DNA of 64,000 nucleotides from Anodontia alba (GCA_964016985.1 OZ024827.1:18681489-18745488); one strand, 5' to 3'. Counted from the first letter of the stretch, positions 1 to 10,794 are shown. A program made the numbers and translations. The notes: generated by a model not told the origin, from the sequence alone.

Positions 1-205
1 AGGTGTCCACCTAAACCATTTCATTAAACGGTTGAGGTCTATCTGCGTTCAATTAAGCGCAACGTTCACGGTTACTCGAAAACTATTCCAAACTTTCCGT
101 TAAGACAGTTTTCGGCGGACGGTAGCGAGTATCCGCTAACTATTCTCGTTATCTTTTGACGACACCAAAACGGTGGCCTATGCTTGTCCGTAACAGAAAG
201 CAGAA
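1..205. repeat. Repeat K, copy 1 (cut by window edge)
   Basis: This stretch matches 11012-11198 in the same orientation, sharing long blocks such as CTAAACCATTTCAT and GACGGTAGCGAGTATCCGC with small indels. No reading frame or terminal repeat is visible. It may be the end of a larger dispersed element. Confidence 0.75.
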
Positions 206-352
206 AATGCAGAAATAAACATATCACTATTGTGAACTACATGTACCCATTTATAGTGTAATTTGGTAGATTTTCTGTGAAAATCAGCTGAAATAAGGCC
301 GCAATGGAACCCAAATTTACAGTGTGTTTATATGAGACCAATCGTTTTTTAG

Positions 353-632
353 CATTACGAAAACACTCCTATTCAAATATATTGAAAAATTCACCACCAA
401 AATAACTGAAAGTTTTCAGATAAAAATTCTGATATTTTTCATATTTCTACTAAAAACATACATTGTAGGTACTCTTTAGAACGGCCTCGCCGAGACGGTT
501 CTGACGAGTACCCACAATCTATGTGTTTGAGCAGATATAAGAAAAATAATGTATACCCCTGTAAACCTAAGTTCTACTGTATAAAAGTGGGGCTTAAGGG
601 GTTCAAAATTATATAGGTATGTTTCCATGATG
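353..632 (+). mobile_element. Hairpin element family A, copy A1
   Basis: Plus orientation is defined as: left end CATTACGAAAACACGCCTAT followed by TCAAATATA, then a small palindrome CTGAAAATTTTCAG, then a large central palindrome with arms containing GTACTCGTTAGAACCGCCTC, then a third imperfect hairpin (CCCCTGTAAACCCC against GGGGTTTAAGGGG), and a right end ATAGGCATGTTTTCGTGATG. No coding capacity is present. This copy is diverged, with several mismatches in the core arms. Confidence 0.85.
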
Positions 633-1266
633 AGCAACTACAAAGGACCATAATCTATGTCAGATTTCACAGGGGAGGAATAAAATAGAATAGGGGAGGT
701 ATTTTGCTAATGCGCAATGAAATGTGAACAAAGTCACTTGTCAAAACATACGATCCGTCTATACATAATAACATTTATCAAGGAAAAAAATTACTTACTA
801 GATTTTGTTAGGATACTAACCAATATATTCTTTTGTGTTGAAAAATAAAACTAAAATCCCTTAAGTAGTTAGTATACACTTTAAATCTAGTCAACATGTA
901 ATTTGAAATTAAAGATTAAGAATTTTGTTATCAAAACAATTTCTAAAAGATCAAAGATTGCATATATATGTATCTACTGTATACCACCTAAAGGGAAAAC
1001 CATAATTGTAAAATAAAATTACATAATCGCTAAAACTTTACCATGCAGTCTTCCAACAAAGCAGGCTTGAGTATTGCATTTACAAATTTATCGCATACAC
1101 CTTTAAAAGAGTTGCTAACAAAGACCGTTTATACAGGTTTTTAAATTCATATAGATTATACATGCATACATGCCGAAAATAAACAGCGCATGTATATATT
1201 TGAATATTTGCATTAAAAATATGTGTTTGACACAATCGTTTTATTCGTATTAACAACACCTGCAAC
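633..1266. other. AT-rich spacer, no feature seen
   Basis: No supported exon, RNA gene or recognisable repeat; short frames here have no coding character. Confidence 0.5.
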
Positions 1267-1544
1267 CATTACGAAAACACGCCTATTCAAATATAAAGAA
1301 AATTTCATCTCCAAAAACTGAAAATTTTCAGATAAAAATCTCCGATATTTTTCATATTTCTGCTCAAAACATAGATTGTGGGTACTCGTTAGAACCGCCT
1401 CGCCGAGGCGGTTCTAACGAGTACCCACAATCTATGTTTTGAGCAGAAATAAGAAAAATAATGTATACCCCTGTAAACCCCAGTTTTACTATAAAAAAGT
1501 GGGGTTTAAGGGGGTCAAAATTATACAGGTATGTTTTCGTGATG
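1267..1544 (+). mobile_element. Family A, copy A2
   Basis: Full-length copy with a perfect core (CCTCGCCGAGG centre). The flanks read GCAAC on both sides, a possible 5-bp target duplication or a coincidence. Confidence 0.92.
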
Positions 1545-2304
1545 GCAACAGTGTAACACAACCTTCATCAGTGCATGTTTTTACATTTCAATACAATAAC
1601 CGATGGTTTGTTTTCAATGATTATTAAATTATATTGTTTTGATAAGTGCCCATTGGCGACTGAAAATACTATTGGCTTTCTGTATTTTTATTCAGTTTGA
1701 ATGCTTTAGTATTTCATTGCATTTTATACTTCTTAGGAGATTTCTTTTAGAAATAAAATGTTGATAAATTATTGATCTTGTTTATTTTTAATTAAAAACA
1801 AACATTTTTTTGATAAGTTTCCAGCCCACATATTGGATTCATTTTTTAAAGGAAGCCAACTTGCTAGAGTTTCTATAAATTAATGATATATTGAGTGTAC
1901 TTATTAACATCGCGTCAATGGGATGATTCTAATGAGTACATACAGCATACATTTCATTATAAAATTAGAAATGTTCCGAAATACCACAAATTATTTGTTT
2001 TTTTTTTTTTTTTTTTTTTTGTTTGTTTTTTTTTTAGCTATCTGAAGAAGAATATCCTAAGGACTCAAAAACGATTTCGATTTAGCCACTGTAAACTAGC
2101 CATCGGTGTTTAAGACATTGAGGTTTTACTGTATACATTTTATATATAATTCCCTTGACATAACAGCCAGCATTCTAATCAAACCGCAAGGACCAAAATG
2201 CCTTAAGCTTGTGAATCGATTGCTATTTTATTCAAATATTAGTGAATCCTTAATATCTCAACCCATTTGTAAATCCCACAAGAATCTCATATAAACATGA
2301 CAAT
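1545..2304. other. Spacer with poly-T and half of a core hairpin
   Basis: A poly-T tract lies at about 1999-2034. The string ATTCTAATGAGTAC near 1926 matches one arm of the hairpin core of families A and B but has no partner arm. No exon is supported. Confidence 0.5.
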
Positions 2305-2640
2305 TACAGTTGACTCTCGCTATCTCGAACTCGCTTATCTCGAATAACCGCTTATCTCGAAGTGAAAATCTGGTCCCTGCCTAAACATGAAAATCTTATA
2401 ACATGTAAAAAAATATTGTGGAAAAGAGGAGAAATTGCTCCTAAGGAGCAATTTCTCCTCTTTTCCACAATATTTTCAATATATTTCTAACCTCAAGAGT
2501 CCAATTATACATATATTTGTTAAATGTGGTTAATCGAATTAGTTTTTCCTCTATTCTGCAAATCTGATATGTCGAAGTACGGATATATCGAAGTATTTTA
2601 GAAAGTCCCTTGGAATTCGAGATAACGAGAGTCGACTGTA
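2305..2640. mobile_element. Pogo-like hairpin MITE, family D copy 1
   Basis: The element is bounded by TA and ends that are inverted repeats (CAGTTGACTCTCGCTATCTC at left, complement of GATAACGAGAGTCGACTG at right). Such ends with a TA target fit Tc1/pogo-type MITEs. In the middle, 2410-2476 is a near-perfect hairpin with about 30-nt arms centred on GCTCCTAAGGAGC. There is no reading frame. Confidence 0.85.
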
Positions 2641-2905
2641 TATCATTTTAAGACAATTCAAACCCATTTGTATGCCACATGATTACTTCGATGTGTTTAG
2701 TATACCGCTAGATTCGCCGGTTTCAATCACTTGGCTGTGACATACACGCCAAAACTAGAACTACGTACCAATGCTTAGCTGGATCAAGATCGTTTCTAAT
2801 TAATTTCTTCAAACGAAATTAGTGGTGTGTTTATAAATGTAAAAGTAACAGTAAAAATTCACTCCAAACAGACATAAACATTAACAAAAATAGAATTGTA
2901 CATAC

Positions 2906-2992
2906 CTTGTTACTAAATAGTGAAATTAAAAATATATCGGCACAAGCAATTAAGAACAAACAAGTTATAAAGAACTTCGTAATTTTGTCCAT
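2906..2992 (-). CDS. Candidate first coding exon with signal-anchor-like N-terminus
   Basis: On the minus strand an ATG in good context (AACGATGG) opens 29 codons beginning MDKITKFFITCLFLIACADI. They end in phase 0 at a consensus 5' splice site (AAG then GTATGT). The peptide has a basic N-terminus and a hydrophobic stretch of about 18 residues, as in a signal peptide or type II membrane anchor. No downstream exon was recognised, and the rest would lie toward or beyond the left window edge. Chance is possible in AT-rich DNA, where hydrophobic codons are common. Confidence 0.3.
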
Positions 2993-3246
2993 CGTTGTTG
3001 TTGCGACAATGTTTGAATTTGATTGTTTACTGAATGTGAAATCGTTAATTTGAAATGTTAAGTGTTGCCTGTGACACGACTATCCTGTTTATTTTTACTA
3101 CCATATTTATCCCTATTATTTGTATACTTTAATTTCAAAACTCAGTACATTTTCCTAATATTTGACAGCTCGAGATAAGCGGGGTATCCAAATATTTGTT
3201 TTTGTATTTTTTATTTGTATTTTTTTTTTTTTATTATTTCTGCAGG

Positions 3247-3315
3247 AAACATATGTTTTGGGTACTCAATAGAAGCGAGGCGCTTCTAATGAGTACCACA
3301 ATATATGTTTTCCAG
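3247..3315. repeat. Isolated core-type hairpin
   Basis: The palindrome runs GTACTCAATAGAAGCG, spacer AGG, CGCTTCTAATGAGTAC, flanked by ATATGTTTT-type sequence on both sides. It resembles the family A core, but none of the A, B or C ends surround it. Confidence 0.7.
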
Positions 3316-3694
3316 GAGAAGTAAGTAAACTATCTATACTTTTCAATTAAAAAAAAAGGTCTATCTGTAATTAAGATTTGAGTTCCTCAGTTTTAGTGAC
3401 TTAGGTGTCTTGACAAGTGATGGCAGAATAGCAGCTTAGGCAGACCCAGTCAAACATTTCCATTTAGGTTTGATCTATCTAGCGCCTGCTCGGCTTTCTC
3501 AGGGAATGCTTATTCGCGTATTTAGGGTAAAAACGATGAAGGCCTTAGACGATCACTGTGTTATTGATCCACTGAAGTTCTCAAATAACGGACATAAGTA
3601 GCATAGGCTGTGACATAAATGTTCGGAATAATGATGCGTATGTGAAAAGCAAGCATTTCTCCAGACAAACGTTTTTAAAACATTTACAATGTAG

Positions 3695-3820
3695 CTCACC
3701 ATTTAGGAAGACTGTGACCGCCTCTGAAAATGAAGTCAACCCTGTTTATACCGACACTGGATACAAGGACGAAATTCGTTATAATGATAATATGATTGGC
3801 ACGAAACCTTCGCTCAGGAG
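3695..3820 (+). CDS. Candidate internal exon, unknown protein
   Basis: An open frame of 126 nt lies between an AG acceptor (CAATGTAG) and a GT donor (CAGGAG then GTAACA). It encodes a polar peptide containing ASENEVNPVYTDTGYKDEIR. Codon use looks less AT-biased than the surroundings and the stretch is not repeated in the window. The tyrosine-rich content would suit a cytoplasmic tail, but that is speculation. I do not recognise the family and saw no partner exon. Confidence 0.28.
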
Positions 3821-3888
3821 GTAACAGTTATTCAGAATGCTTGCAAGAATATTGCATTTAATGCTGGATTCATATATCTTGGATATTT

Positions 3889-4167
3889 CATCACGATAAC
3901 ATACCTATATAATTTTGACCCCCTTAAACCCCACTTTTATATAGTAAATTTGGGGTTTACAGGGGTATACATTATTTTTATTATTTCTGCTCAAAACATA
4001 GATTGTGGGTATTCGTTAGAACCGCCTCTCCGAGGCGGTTCTAACGAGCACCCACAATCTATGTTTTGAGCAGAAATATGAAAAATATCAGAGTATTTTT
4101 ATCTGAAAATTTTCAGTTTTTGGAGATGAAATTTTCTCTATATTTGAATTGGTGTGTTTTCGTAATG
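3889..4167 (-). mobile_element. Family A, copy A3
   Basis: Full-length, reverse orientation. It splits the core of the surrounding family C element between AAATATCC and CTAAT (minus-strand view). The uninterrupted version at 22440-22463 reads straight through, so nothing was duplicated. Confidence 0.9.
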
Positions 4168-4270
4168 ATTAGAATTGCCTCATTCATGCGATTTTAACAA
4201 ATATCCAAAACGTATGTTCTTTAAGGGAATACGAATAAAACGAAGCCTTTCTTACATATCATTCTGTTCA

Positions 4271-4611
4271 CATTACGAAAACACACCTATTCAAATATAT
4301 AGAAAATTTCTCCTCCAAAAATTTAAAATTTTCAGATAAAAAAAACTGTGATATTTTTTCATATTTCTGCTCAAAACATAGATTGTGGGTACTCGTTAAA
4401 AAAAACTGTGATATTTTTTCATATTTCTGCTCAAAACATAGATTGTGGGTACTCGTTAGAACCGCCTCGGCGAGGCGGTTCTAACGAGTACCCACAATCT
4501 ATGTTTTGAGCAGAAATAAGAAAAACAACTTATGCCCCTGCAAACCCCAGTTTTACTATATAAAAAATGGGTTTAAGGGGGTCAAAATTATATAGGCATG
4601 TTTTCGTGATG
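4271..4611 (+). mobile_element. Family A, copy A4 with internal 60-bp tandem duplication
   Basis: It is longer than other copies because 60 bp covering part of the left core arm (about 4339-4398) is repeated exactly at 4399-4458. The core itself is intact with centre base G. Confidence 0.9.
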
Positions 4612-4739
4612 ATTAAGAAGTCTTTATAACAACAAGATTTAATGAGATCGTTTTTGGAAACGAATGCTGTAGTTGTAACGAGGGTTCACTGTATTCACCA
4701 AAAGCAAGTTACACCAATTGTCAAAACCTCCACGTTATG

Positions 4740-4744
4740 AATCA

Positions 4745-4779
<35 letters not shown>

Positions 4780-4780
4780 A
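4740..4780. repeat. Poly-A tract
   Basis: About 34 consecutive A residues on the plus strand, one of the few A-runs among many T-runs. Confidence 0.9.
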
Positions 4781-4882
4781 ACACAAATACATAATAGTTG
4801 AAACGTTGTCATTTGTTTGATTAATGATATACCCTTGAACTTTCTCGCAATTTCTTAACAATTCACTCCATCCAAGTTAGTA

Positions 4883-4953
4883 TTCTGCTTAAATCTATAT
4901 CGGGCCGTTATATGCCCGACAGGATAACAGTCCGATATAGATTTATGCAGAAT
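4883..4953. repeat. Short fold-back repeat
   Basis: Arms TTCTGCTTAAATCTATATCG and the complement of CGATATAGATTTATGCAGAA are separated by about 30 nt. No flanking duplication is obvious. Confidence 0.7.
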
Positions 4954-5309
4954 GTTGTCATGACTGTTTCTATCTGCCAGCAGAGTAGCCAGCCATTACA
5001 TCAGTAAACTCAAGTAACAAAAAAAAAAAAAAAAAAAGAGAGAGAGAGACACACAAAATTATCCATCCCATATGTTCCTATATTATATTTCTTGCAAGGT
5101 ACAAAATACGATATTTTGCTTATTTGTATTATATCAGATAAATGAACTGAAAAATAAGGAAACAATATCATCAACTACAGCTGGCGTGTCAAGTACTACG
5201 TGGTAGACGTACGTTATCATAGTGCAGTGTATGTTTTCTAGTCCTTTGAGATTATTTTGTAAATTCTGAAAATTTTAAGACTGTTGACAATGTTTCGTGT
5301 AAACTTCAG

Positions 5310-5665
5310 TAAAGTGAACTCTCGTTACCATCACGAAAACATGCCTATATAATTTTGACCCCCTTGAACCCCACTTTTATATAGTAAAACTGGGGTTTAC
5401 AGGGGTATACATTAGTTTTCTTATTTTTGCTCAAAAGCATAGATTATGGGTACTCGTTAGAACCGCCTCGCCGAGGCGGTTCTAACGAGTACCCACAATC
5501 TATGTTTTGAGCAGAAAAAGGAAAAAAATATCAGATTTTTGTCTAAAAATTTTCTGTTGTTGGAGGTGAAAATTTCAATAGATTTGAATAGGCATGTTTT
5601 CGTAATGACAACGAAAGAATTTATTCCCAAATATGTTGTCATTAAAATTCAGTTAAGTGGAATTT
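5310..5665 (+). mobile_element. Family C, copy 2 fragment interrupted by A5
   Basis: The left part GTGAACTCTCGTTAC and the right part containing ATTCCCAAATATGTTGTCATT resemble the start of family C at 22341. Copy A5 lies between them. The far end and hairpin core are missing. Confidence 0.5.
5329..5607 (-). mobile_element. Family A, copy A5
   Basis: Full-length, reverse orientation, perfect core. The flanks are AC on both sides, which could be a 2-bp duplication or chance. Confidence 0.92.
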
Positions 5666-5955
5666 ATACACTTTCAGGGGGGTGGTGATAATGTTTTCAG
5701 TTGTTTCGTTTCATTTCTGGGAAGGGGTCTATTCTAAAAGGCAAGCGTTTGCTCGCTGTGTGACAAACTCTTTCCTTTTTGAGTACACCACTATTCAGAA
5801 GGGGTTTCGGTTTCATTTAAAGCAAACAGGAAACCACAAAAATCTTCTAAGTGTATCCCGTCCAATTAAAACTTAAAAGCATAGTTGCGGTGTCGTTGGT
5901 TTCTTTGCTACATTGTTACTTATTTGATATATTTTTTTTATTTCTTCAAAACGAA

Positions 5956-6127
5956 TACAGTCGACTCTCGTTATCTAAAACTCCAAGGGCCCAATCTTTT
6001 ATTTGAGATAACGGTAGATTGTGATAAATGGAGATGAAATGTGAGGTAAATATATCAAATTAAACCAATGTTGTTCTTGATTTAGTTTGACTTAGGCAGT
6101 AGTTTGAGATAACGAGAGTCAACTGTA
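5956..6127. mobile_element. Pogo-like MITE, family D copy 2 (short)
   Basis: The ends TACAGTCGACTCTCGTTATC and GATAACGAGAGTCAACTGTA match family D at 2305-2640. The interior is different and shorter (172 bp in all) and lacks the long hairpin. Confidence 0.8.
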
Positions 6128-6170
6128 TTTGCAAGCTTGTTAAATGTTGTTGTTGTTTTTTGTTTGTATA

Positions 6171-6532
6171 TACAATCGAACAGCGATAGTTCGAACACCC
6201 ATGGTTCGTTTACCATGGCTAATTCGAACTCGTTTTTGAGTCCCTACGAAATTCTTCCGATAGCTCAAGAAAACAAATATTTTAGGAAATTTTCTTATTT
6301 TATCGTGAAATAGTATGTTTTGTGTACTCATTAGAATCGCCTCATCGAGGCGATTCTAATGAGTACACTCCACATACAATCACTGTGTAGAAAATCGAGA
6401 AAAAAAATCCCCAAATTATCGCTATTTGCTTCCTGAACTTGTGCCATGATTAACCCTCAGTGGCTCGAACTACCCATGTCTGGAACGAATTTCCATGGTC
6501 CCAAAGATGTTCGAGCTATTGTGGTTCGACTA
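6171..6532. mobile_element. Hairpin element family B, copy 1
   Basis: The inverted ends are related to TACAGTCGAAC...GCTCGAACA and are bounded by TA, again pogo-like. The centre is a hairpin with arm GTACTCATTAGAATCGCCTC, which differs from the family A arm at only two of 20 positions. The rest of the element bears no resemblance to family A. The match to 12021-12385 covers the full length. Confidence 0.85.
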
Positions 6533-6699
6533 TACGTTAAAGTTATGCATTGATTTACTTCCATGTCATTATTCTCTTGTATGCATATACGTACATGATC
6601 AGGCGGCATATGCTTAATAGAATAAACTTTTCAATGTATAGTAATTCTGTCCAAATTTTTTTTTTGCCAGCTTTCTGAAAAGAAAATACTTTTTACATT

Positions 6700-6875
6700 G
6701 TTAATATTCCTATTCAAGCTGGTAATATTGCTCGGGCTGCCACGTATGGAGTATATATATCTCAGCTTATTCGTGTTTCAAGAGAAATAATCGGAATAAA
6801 GTCCTGACTGCTAAACAACTTACACAAGGCTATCAGTAAAATAAGCTCCGATATGTGTTTTTATTTTTTTATCCA
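6700..6875 (+). pseudogene. Penelope-type reverse transcriptase fragment
   Basis: A conceptual translation with frame breaks gives YGVYISQLIRVSRE and NNRNKVLTAKQLTQGYQ-like pieces. These match the region after the catalytic motif in the RT debris at 58643-58969. Nearby, 7385-7480 encodes KTLLYQGISEAEFNSD, the next conserved block. The two are separated by the repeat at 6916-7385. The copy is clearly dead. Confidence 0.6.
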
Positions 6876-6915
6876 TAATTTTATCGCCGACACTACGCAT
6901 TAATTTACATGTATA

Positions 6916-7385
6916 AAAACGGGTAAGTGAAAAGTCCAGGGAGTCCACAATCACAAACCGCAGCCCTTCCCTAACACAAAGAGGAAGGGAAAACAGATAA
7001 AACCAAACAAGCGCAAATCAAACAAACGTACGAAAAGCAACAAGACTATCTCTCTCTTCCCCAAGCGAGGTAATTGCAATGCTAAAAAGACTGAAAACAC
7101 ACAAAAACAAAATAACACAAGGCAAGACATAAAACAAATCGCCTCGTAGAATAAATTACAAAGCAACAAAAAATAAGACTAGAACCGAGACCACCGCCTT
7201 AGACCGGTCAGTAGAATAAACCACAGGGGGGGTGTTGGGGGGGGGGGGGGGAGATTCAAGCGCTTTTACGGCCGGCCAACATCACCCTGGGTCCCGATGT
7301 AACTCTTAATGCAGAAATACATAAAAAAAAAAAATCGGTTCGCATAAAGGCTCCCAGCTCACTCAATGCATCAAAGTGAAAACAA
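6916..7385 (-). repeat. Repeat P3 (3' region associated with Penelope-type debris), reverse copy
   Basis: The complement of this stretch matches 60830-61275, and in part 59475-59632. Shared marks include GATGCATTGA, a G/C-run, TTCTACGAGGCGATTTGTT and TCCCTGGACTTTTCTCTTAC. A similar partial copy is at 57255-57500. Because the 60.6-kb copy follows an RT C-terminus, it is probably a retroelement 3' region. That link is inference. Confidence 0.7.
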
Positions 7386-7584
7386 ATTAGCTTGAAAACC
7401 CTTCTGTACCAAGGAATATCGGAAGCAGAGTTTAACAGTGATACCCTTTACTATTTGAAGAAAAATGTAGGAAAATCCATTCATATTTTCGAAGACTGAA
7501 AAATGTTACACGCTATAAAAGGATCTGATACGTATAACATGAATGATATAATTCATGTTATACGACAAACTGCATGTTCTTTCT

Positions 7585-7614
<30 letters not shown>

Positions 7615-7618
<4 letters not shown>

Positions 7619-7832
7619 ACGTTTGTCAATAATAGTGCTTTTACGTGAAATAGCTATTGACAAACGTTGTAGTGATTTTTACATGCAATCGCTATTGACA
7701 AACATTTGTCAATAATTATTTTACGTGAAATACCTATTGACAAATTTCATAAAGATTTTTGCGTGAAATGGCTATTGACAAACATTTGTCAATAATCATT
7801 TTACGTGAAACTTCTACTGACAAACATTTTGA
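7615..7832. repeat. Tandem repeat J, copy 1
   Basis: Units of about 40 bp alternate around GCTATTGACAAACATTTGTC, a palindromic motif, and TTTTACGTGAAAT. A poly-T tract precedes it (7585-7617). A second array is at 10795-10935. Confidence 0.75.
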
Positions 7833-8094
7833 AATGGCGAAATTTCGTTGATAACGCTGTCTGTCTGACTTAGACAAAACTGTGCACACTCGAGAAATCA
7901 TATTATTAAACTCAGACAGGCATTATCACTTTAACTCGCAACTTTCTGGACGCCAGGGTATAAAATTGACGCATATGAACATGTTAATGTATAATTATGA
8001 TTTAATTTTTCTTTCCTTTCTTTCACAAATTAGCTTGTGAGTATGCTTTGATTACATACATGTATGCTGTGGCGGGCATGGGCATGCGCATGCG

Positions 8095-8357
8095 CATCAC
8101 GAAAACATGCCTATATATTGTTGATCCCCTTAGACCCCATTTTTATTTAGTAAAACTGGGGTTTACAGGGGTATACATTATTTTTCTTATTTCTGCTCAA
8201 AAACATAGATTGTGGGTACTCATTAGAACCGCCTCGTCGAGTACCCGCAATCTATGTTTAGAGCAAAAATATGAAAAATTATCAGACTTTTTATCAGAAA
8301 AGTTTCATTTTTTGTGGTAAAATATTCAGTATAATTGATAGGCGTGTTTTCGTAATG
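8095..8357 (-). mobile_element. Family A, copy A6
   Basis: Reverse orientation. The right core arm is shortened, so the central palindrome is incomplete (CCTCGTCGAGTACC). Confidence 0.9.
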
Positions 8358-9013
8358 GTCTGTGGGTATTCTCGTCTTCATGGACATCAAGAGTTTGGAT
8401 AATTAAAGTAAAATGCAAGGTGATGTGCTCTCATTTTTTTCTTGTGTTTTCTCTGTCTCAAAAATAGAATCAACAAAATAATATATACATGTATATATAT
8501 ATAGTTTTTTTTTTTTTGTTTTTTTGTTTTTTGTTTTTTTGTTTGTTTTTTTTTTTTTTTTTTTTTTTGTTTTGTTTTTTGCAGTTGTAGGGGTATCTAT
8601 GATAGTGCAATCGTTCAGTGTTTGGGAATGATTGGAATGCGCTCTCTGGTTTAATCTACGATGCATAAATGAGTCTATGAGAAAGGCAGTTAAAAAGTCA
8701 GTAATATTCAATATAAATGTGATAACTGCAAGGAATTTGCTTTCAAGGACTAGTACATGTACAATATGGACTGTATGTTTATGTTCAGTACGAAGCTTTA
8801 TGAAAAGTATACGTACTGTATTTTGTACTGTTAACATGTTTGAAGTGACAGCATATCACATTTAAAGGGTAGATATATATATAAACTGGTACGTATACAT
8901 GTGTCAGTAAATATACATAGTTAAGAAATACATTTTACGTACATTTATTCAAGACGCAAGAAGTCATTAGGATCATATTCCAAGAAACATTCATCGCGTT
9001 GTGTCTGGATACA
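8358..9013. other. Spacer with T-rich low-complexity tract
   Basis: A T-run broken by single Gs lies at about 8508-8582. Neither strand shows a supported exon; a lysine-rich frame on the minus strand is only the complement of the T-run. Confidence 0.5.
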
Positions 9014-9172
9014 CTTCAAGCGAATATCAGAAATATCCGCGCAGTCTGATAAGAGTCTTCGCTGTCCGCATGAAGAAGCATTGGGTCCTTAGGAATCCGA
9101 AGAGTGCACAGCGAAGACTCTGATCAAACAGCACGGATGCACAGGCTGATATTCGCTGGGCGCTCATGTAAA
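9014..9172. repeat. Repeat H (GCAGTCTGAT...GACTC type)
   Basis: It contains CGCGCAGTCTGATAAGAGTC, CTTCGCTGTCCGC and the inverted partner GCGAAGACTCTGATCA, then GCACAGGCTGATATTCGCTG. Degraded relatives are at 21839-21992, 29425-29612, 38262-38358, 50515-50668 and elsewhere. It is an imperfect fold-back with no coding capacity. Confidence 0.7.
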
Positions 9173-9407
9173 TTGTAGGAATTGCTGTGGCCCGGCTGAT
9201 ATGTATGTTGATTTAGGAATGTGGGTACTTTGATGATAGTTCTTACATTGTTCTTCAATTGCTATAGCTAGTCATACGTTGTTTCATGTCTGTCTAATTG
9301 TTATTTTAGAAGAGAGTTGTAACTGGAATAAAGTATAAAACAATTTTTTCCCTTATTAGTTCCTTATATTAACACATTTGTGCCTAGCGTCCCATAAATG
9401 GGACATT

Positions 9408-9476
9408 GGCAAAAAGTGTAGACCCAGATCAGACGCCGCATAATGCGGCGTCTGATCATGGCCTACACTGTTTGCA
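9408..9476. repeat. Hairpin repeat G, copy 1
   Basis: The stem is GTGTAGACCCAGATCAGACG with partner CGTCTGATCATGGCCTACAC around CCGCATAATGCGG. It is the cleanest of several copies (15320, 22903, 28617, 41747, 52655). Confidence 0.75.
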
Positions 9477-9917
9477 TTAACTACAGGCATTTCAATAAAA
9501 CATGATTATAATCAAAACTGACCAGACATCCCTTAAACTGGAAATGGACTGATCGAAAGTGTTCAGGTAGAAGAGTCCACTCGGCATAGACGGGTTAAGC
9601 CTCTGAGAGTTTACATGTATAATATGAGTCAGGTATTCAGAAAACTTGCCTTTGGAAGTTTGCGACCAGGTACGTCTCAAAATTGTCTGCCTAGCCACAA
9701 AGATTAGCTTAAAACTTAAATCTGCGCCTTTGTTGTTTGCATATGGCAAAAAAAGTTTTTTGCGTATTGCGTGGCTATTATGATAATATTGAGCTTGTCA
9801 TCAAGCAAATGAAAGAAGATTCTTATCCCCTTTTTCGGCACCACCTCTGAAAAAATAAAAAAAAAAGTGGATACGCATTCAATCTTTAAGCAGACGTCAA
9901 CAGAGCCACCAGCTTCC
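9477..9917. other. Spacer, no feature seen
   Basis: I see no recognisable repeat and no exon with splice signals. Confidence 0.45.
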
Positions 9918-10197
9918 CATCACGAAAACACGCCTATATAGTTTTGACCCCCTTAAATCCCACTTTTATATAGTAAAACTGGGGTTTACAGGGGTATAAA
10001 TTATTTTTCTTATTTCTGCTCAAAATATAGATTGTGGGTACTCGTTAGAACCGCCTCGGCGAGGCAGTTCTAACGAGTACACACAATCTATGTTTTGAGC
10101 AGAAATATGAAAAATATCAGAGTTTTTTATCTGAAAATTTTCAGTTATTTTGGAGGTGAAATTTTCTATATATTTGAATAGGCGTGTTTTTGTAATG
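9918..10197 (-). mobile_element. Family A, copy A7
   Basis: Full-length, reverse orientation; one mismatch in the core stem (GGCAGTTC). Confidence 0.92.
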
Positions 10198-10391
10198 CTT
10201 GCCTTTAGTGCGGTCGCAATGCTAAGCAAAATCCATGGTTTCCGAAACTTAAGATACCAGGAAAAGTATCAATGGTCTGCCATTATAAGCCTATACAAAC
10301 ACAGAGAAAAAAAGTTAAGAGAAAAATCATCGAAGTGTCATAGTCGCAAAACGCAGCCCACTCCCTCTCTCTTCCCCAAGAGATGTGATCG

Positions 10392-10673
10392 CATCAGGAA
10401 AACGTGCCTATATAATTTTGACCCCCTTAAACCCCACTTTTATATAGTAAAACTGGGGTTTACAGGGGTATACATTATTTTCCTTATTTCTGCTCAAAAA
10501 CATAGATTGTGGGTACTCGTTAGAACCGCCTCATGGAGGCGGTTCTAACGAGTACCTACAATCTATATTTTGAGCAGAAATATGGAAAATATCAGATTTT
10601 TTTGTTATCTGAAAATTTTCATTTTTTGGTGGTAAAATTTTCAGTATATTTGAATAGGCTTGTTTTCGTAATG
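10392..10673 (-). mobile_element. Family A, copy A8
   Basis: Full-length, reverse orientation. The left end is altered to CATCAGGAAAACGTGCC. The core is intact but its centre is CCTCATGGAGG rather than CCTCGNCGAGG. Confidence 0.9.
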
Positions 10674-10794
10674 GCAATTGTTTAGCAGGAATAAAAATGC
10701 GAGACTATAGATACAGACAAGAGTTAACACGAACGCACGCAAGATATAGAAAACCGAAAGGCTCTATTAAGAAATGTAATTAGACGTCTGTAAT

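Larger units (their letters stand above)
3876..4693 (-). mobile_element. Hairpin element family C, copy 1, carrying two nested A copies
   Basis: Read on the minus strand it starts TACAGTGAACCCTCGTTACA at 4693 and proceeds to a core hairpin (GGATATTTGTTAAAATCGC and its partner). It matches 22338-22500. Family A copies A4 (4271-4611) and A3 (3889-4167) interrupt it. The distal end is uncertain. Confidence 0.65.

Noticed and set aside
1267..1544. GCAAC as a 5-bp target duplication defining family A insertion
   Set aside because: Other copies do not show a 5-bp duplication, and two filled/empty comparisons show none, so this is probably chance.
10150..10548. Recurring frames with FDPLKPHFYIVKLGFTGVYI and similar peptides at many places
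   Set aside because: They are translations of the family A element, appearing in either strand wherever a copy lies and broken by stops in most; no sign of a conserved protein.
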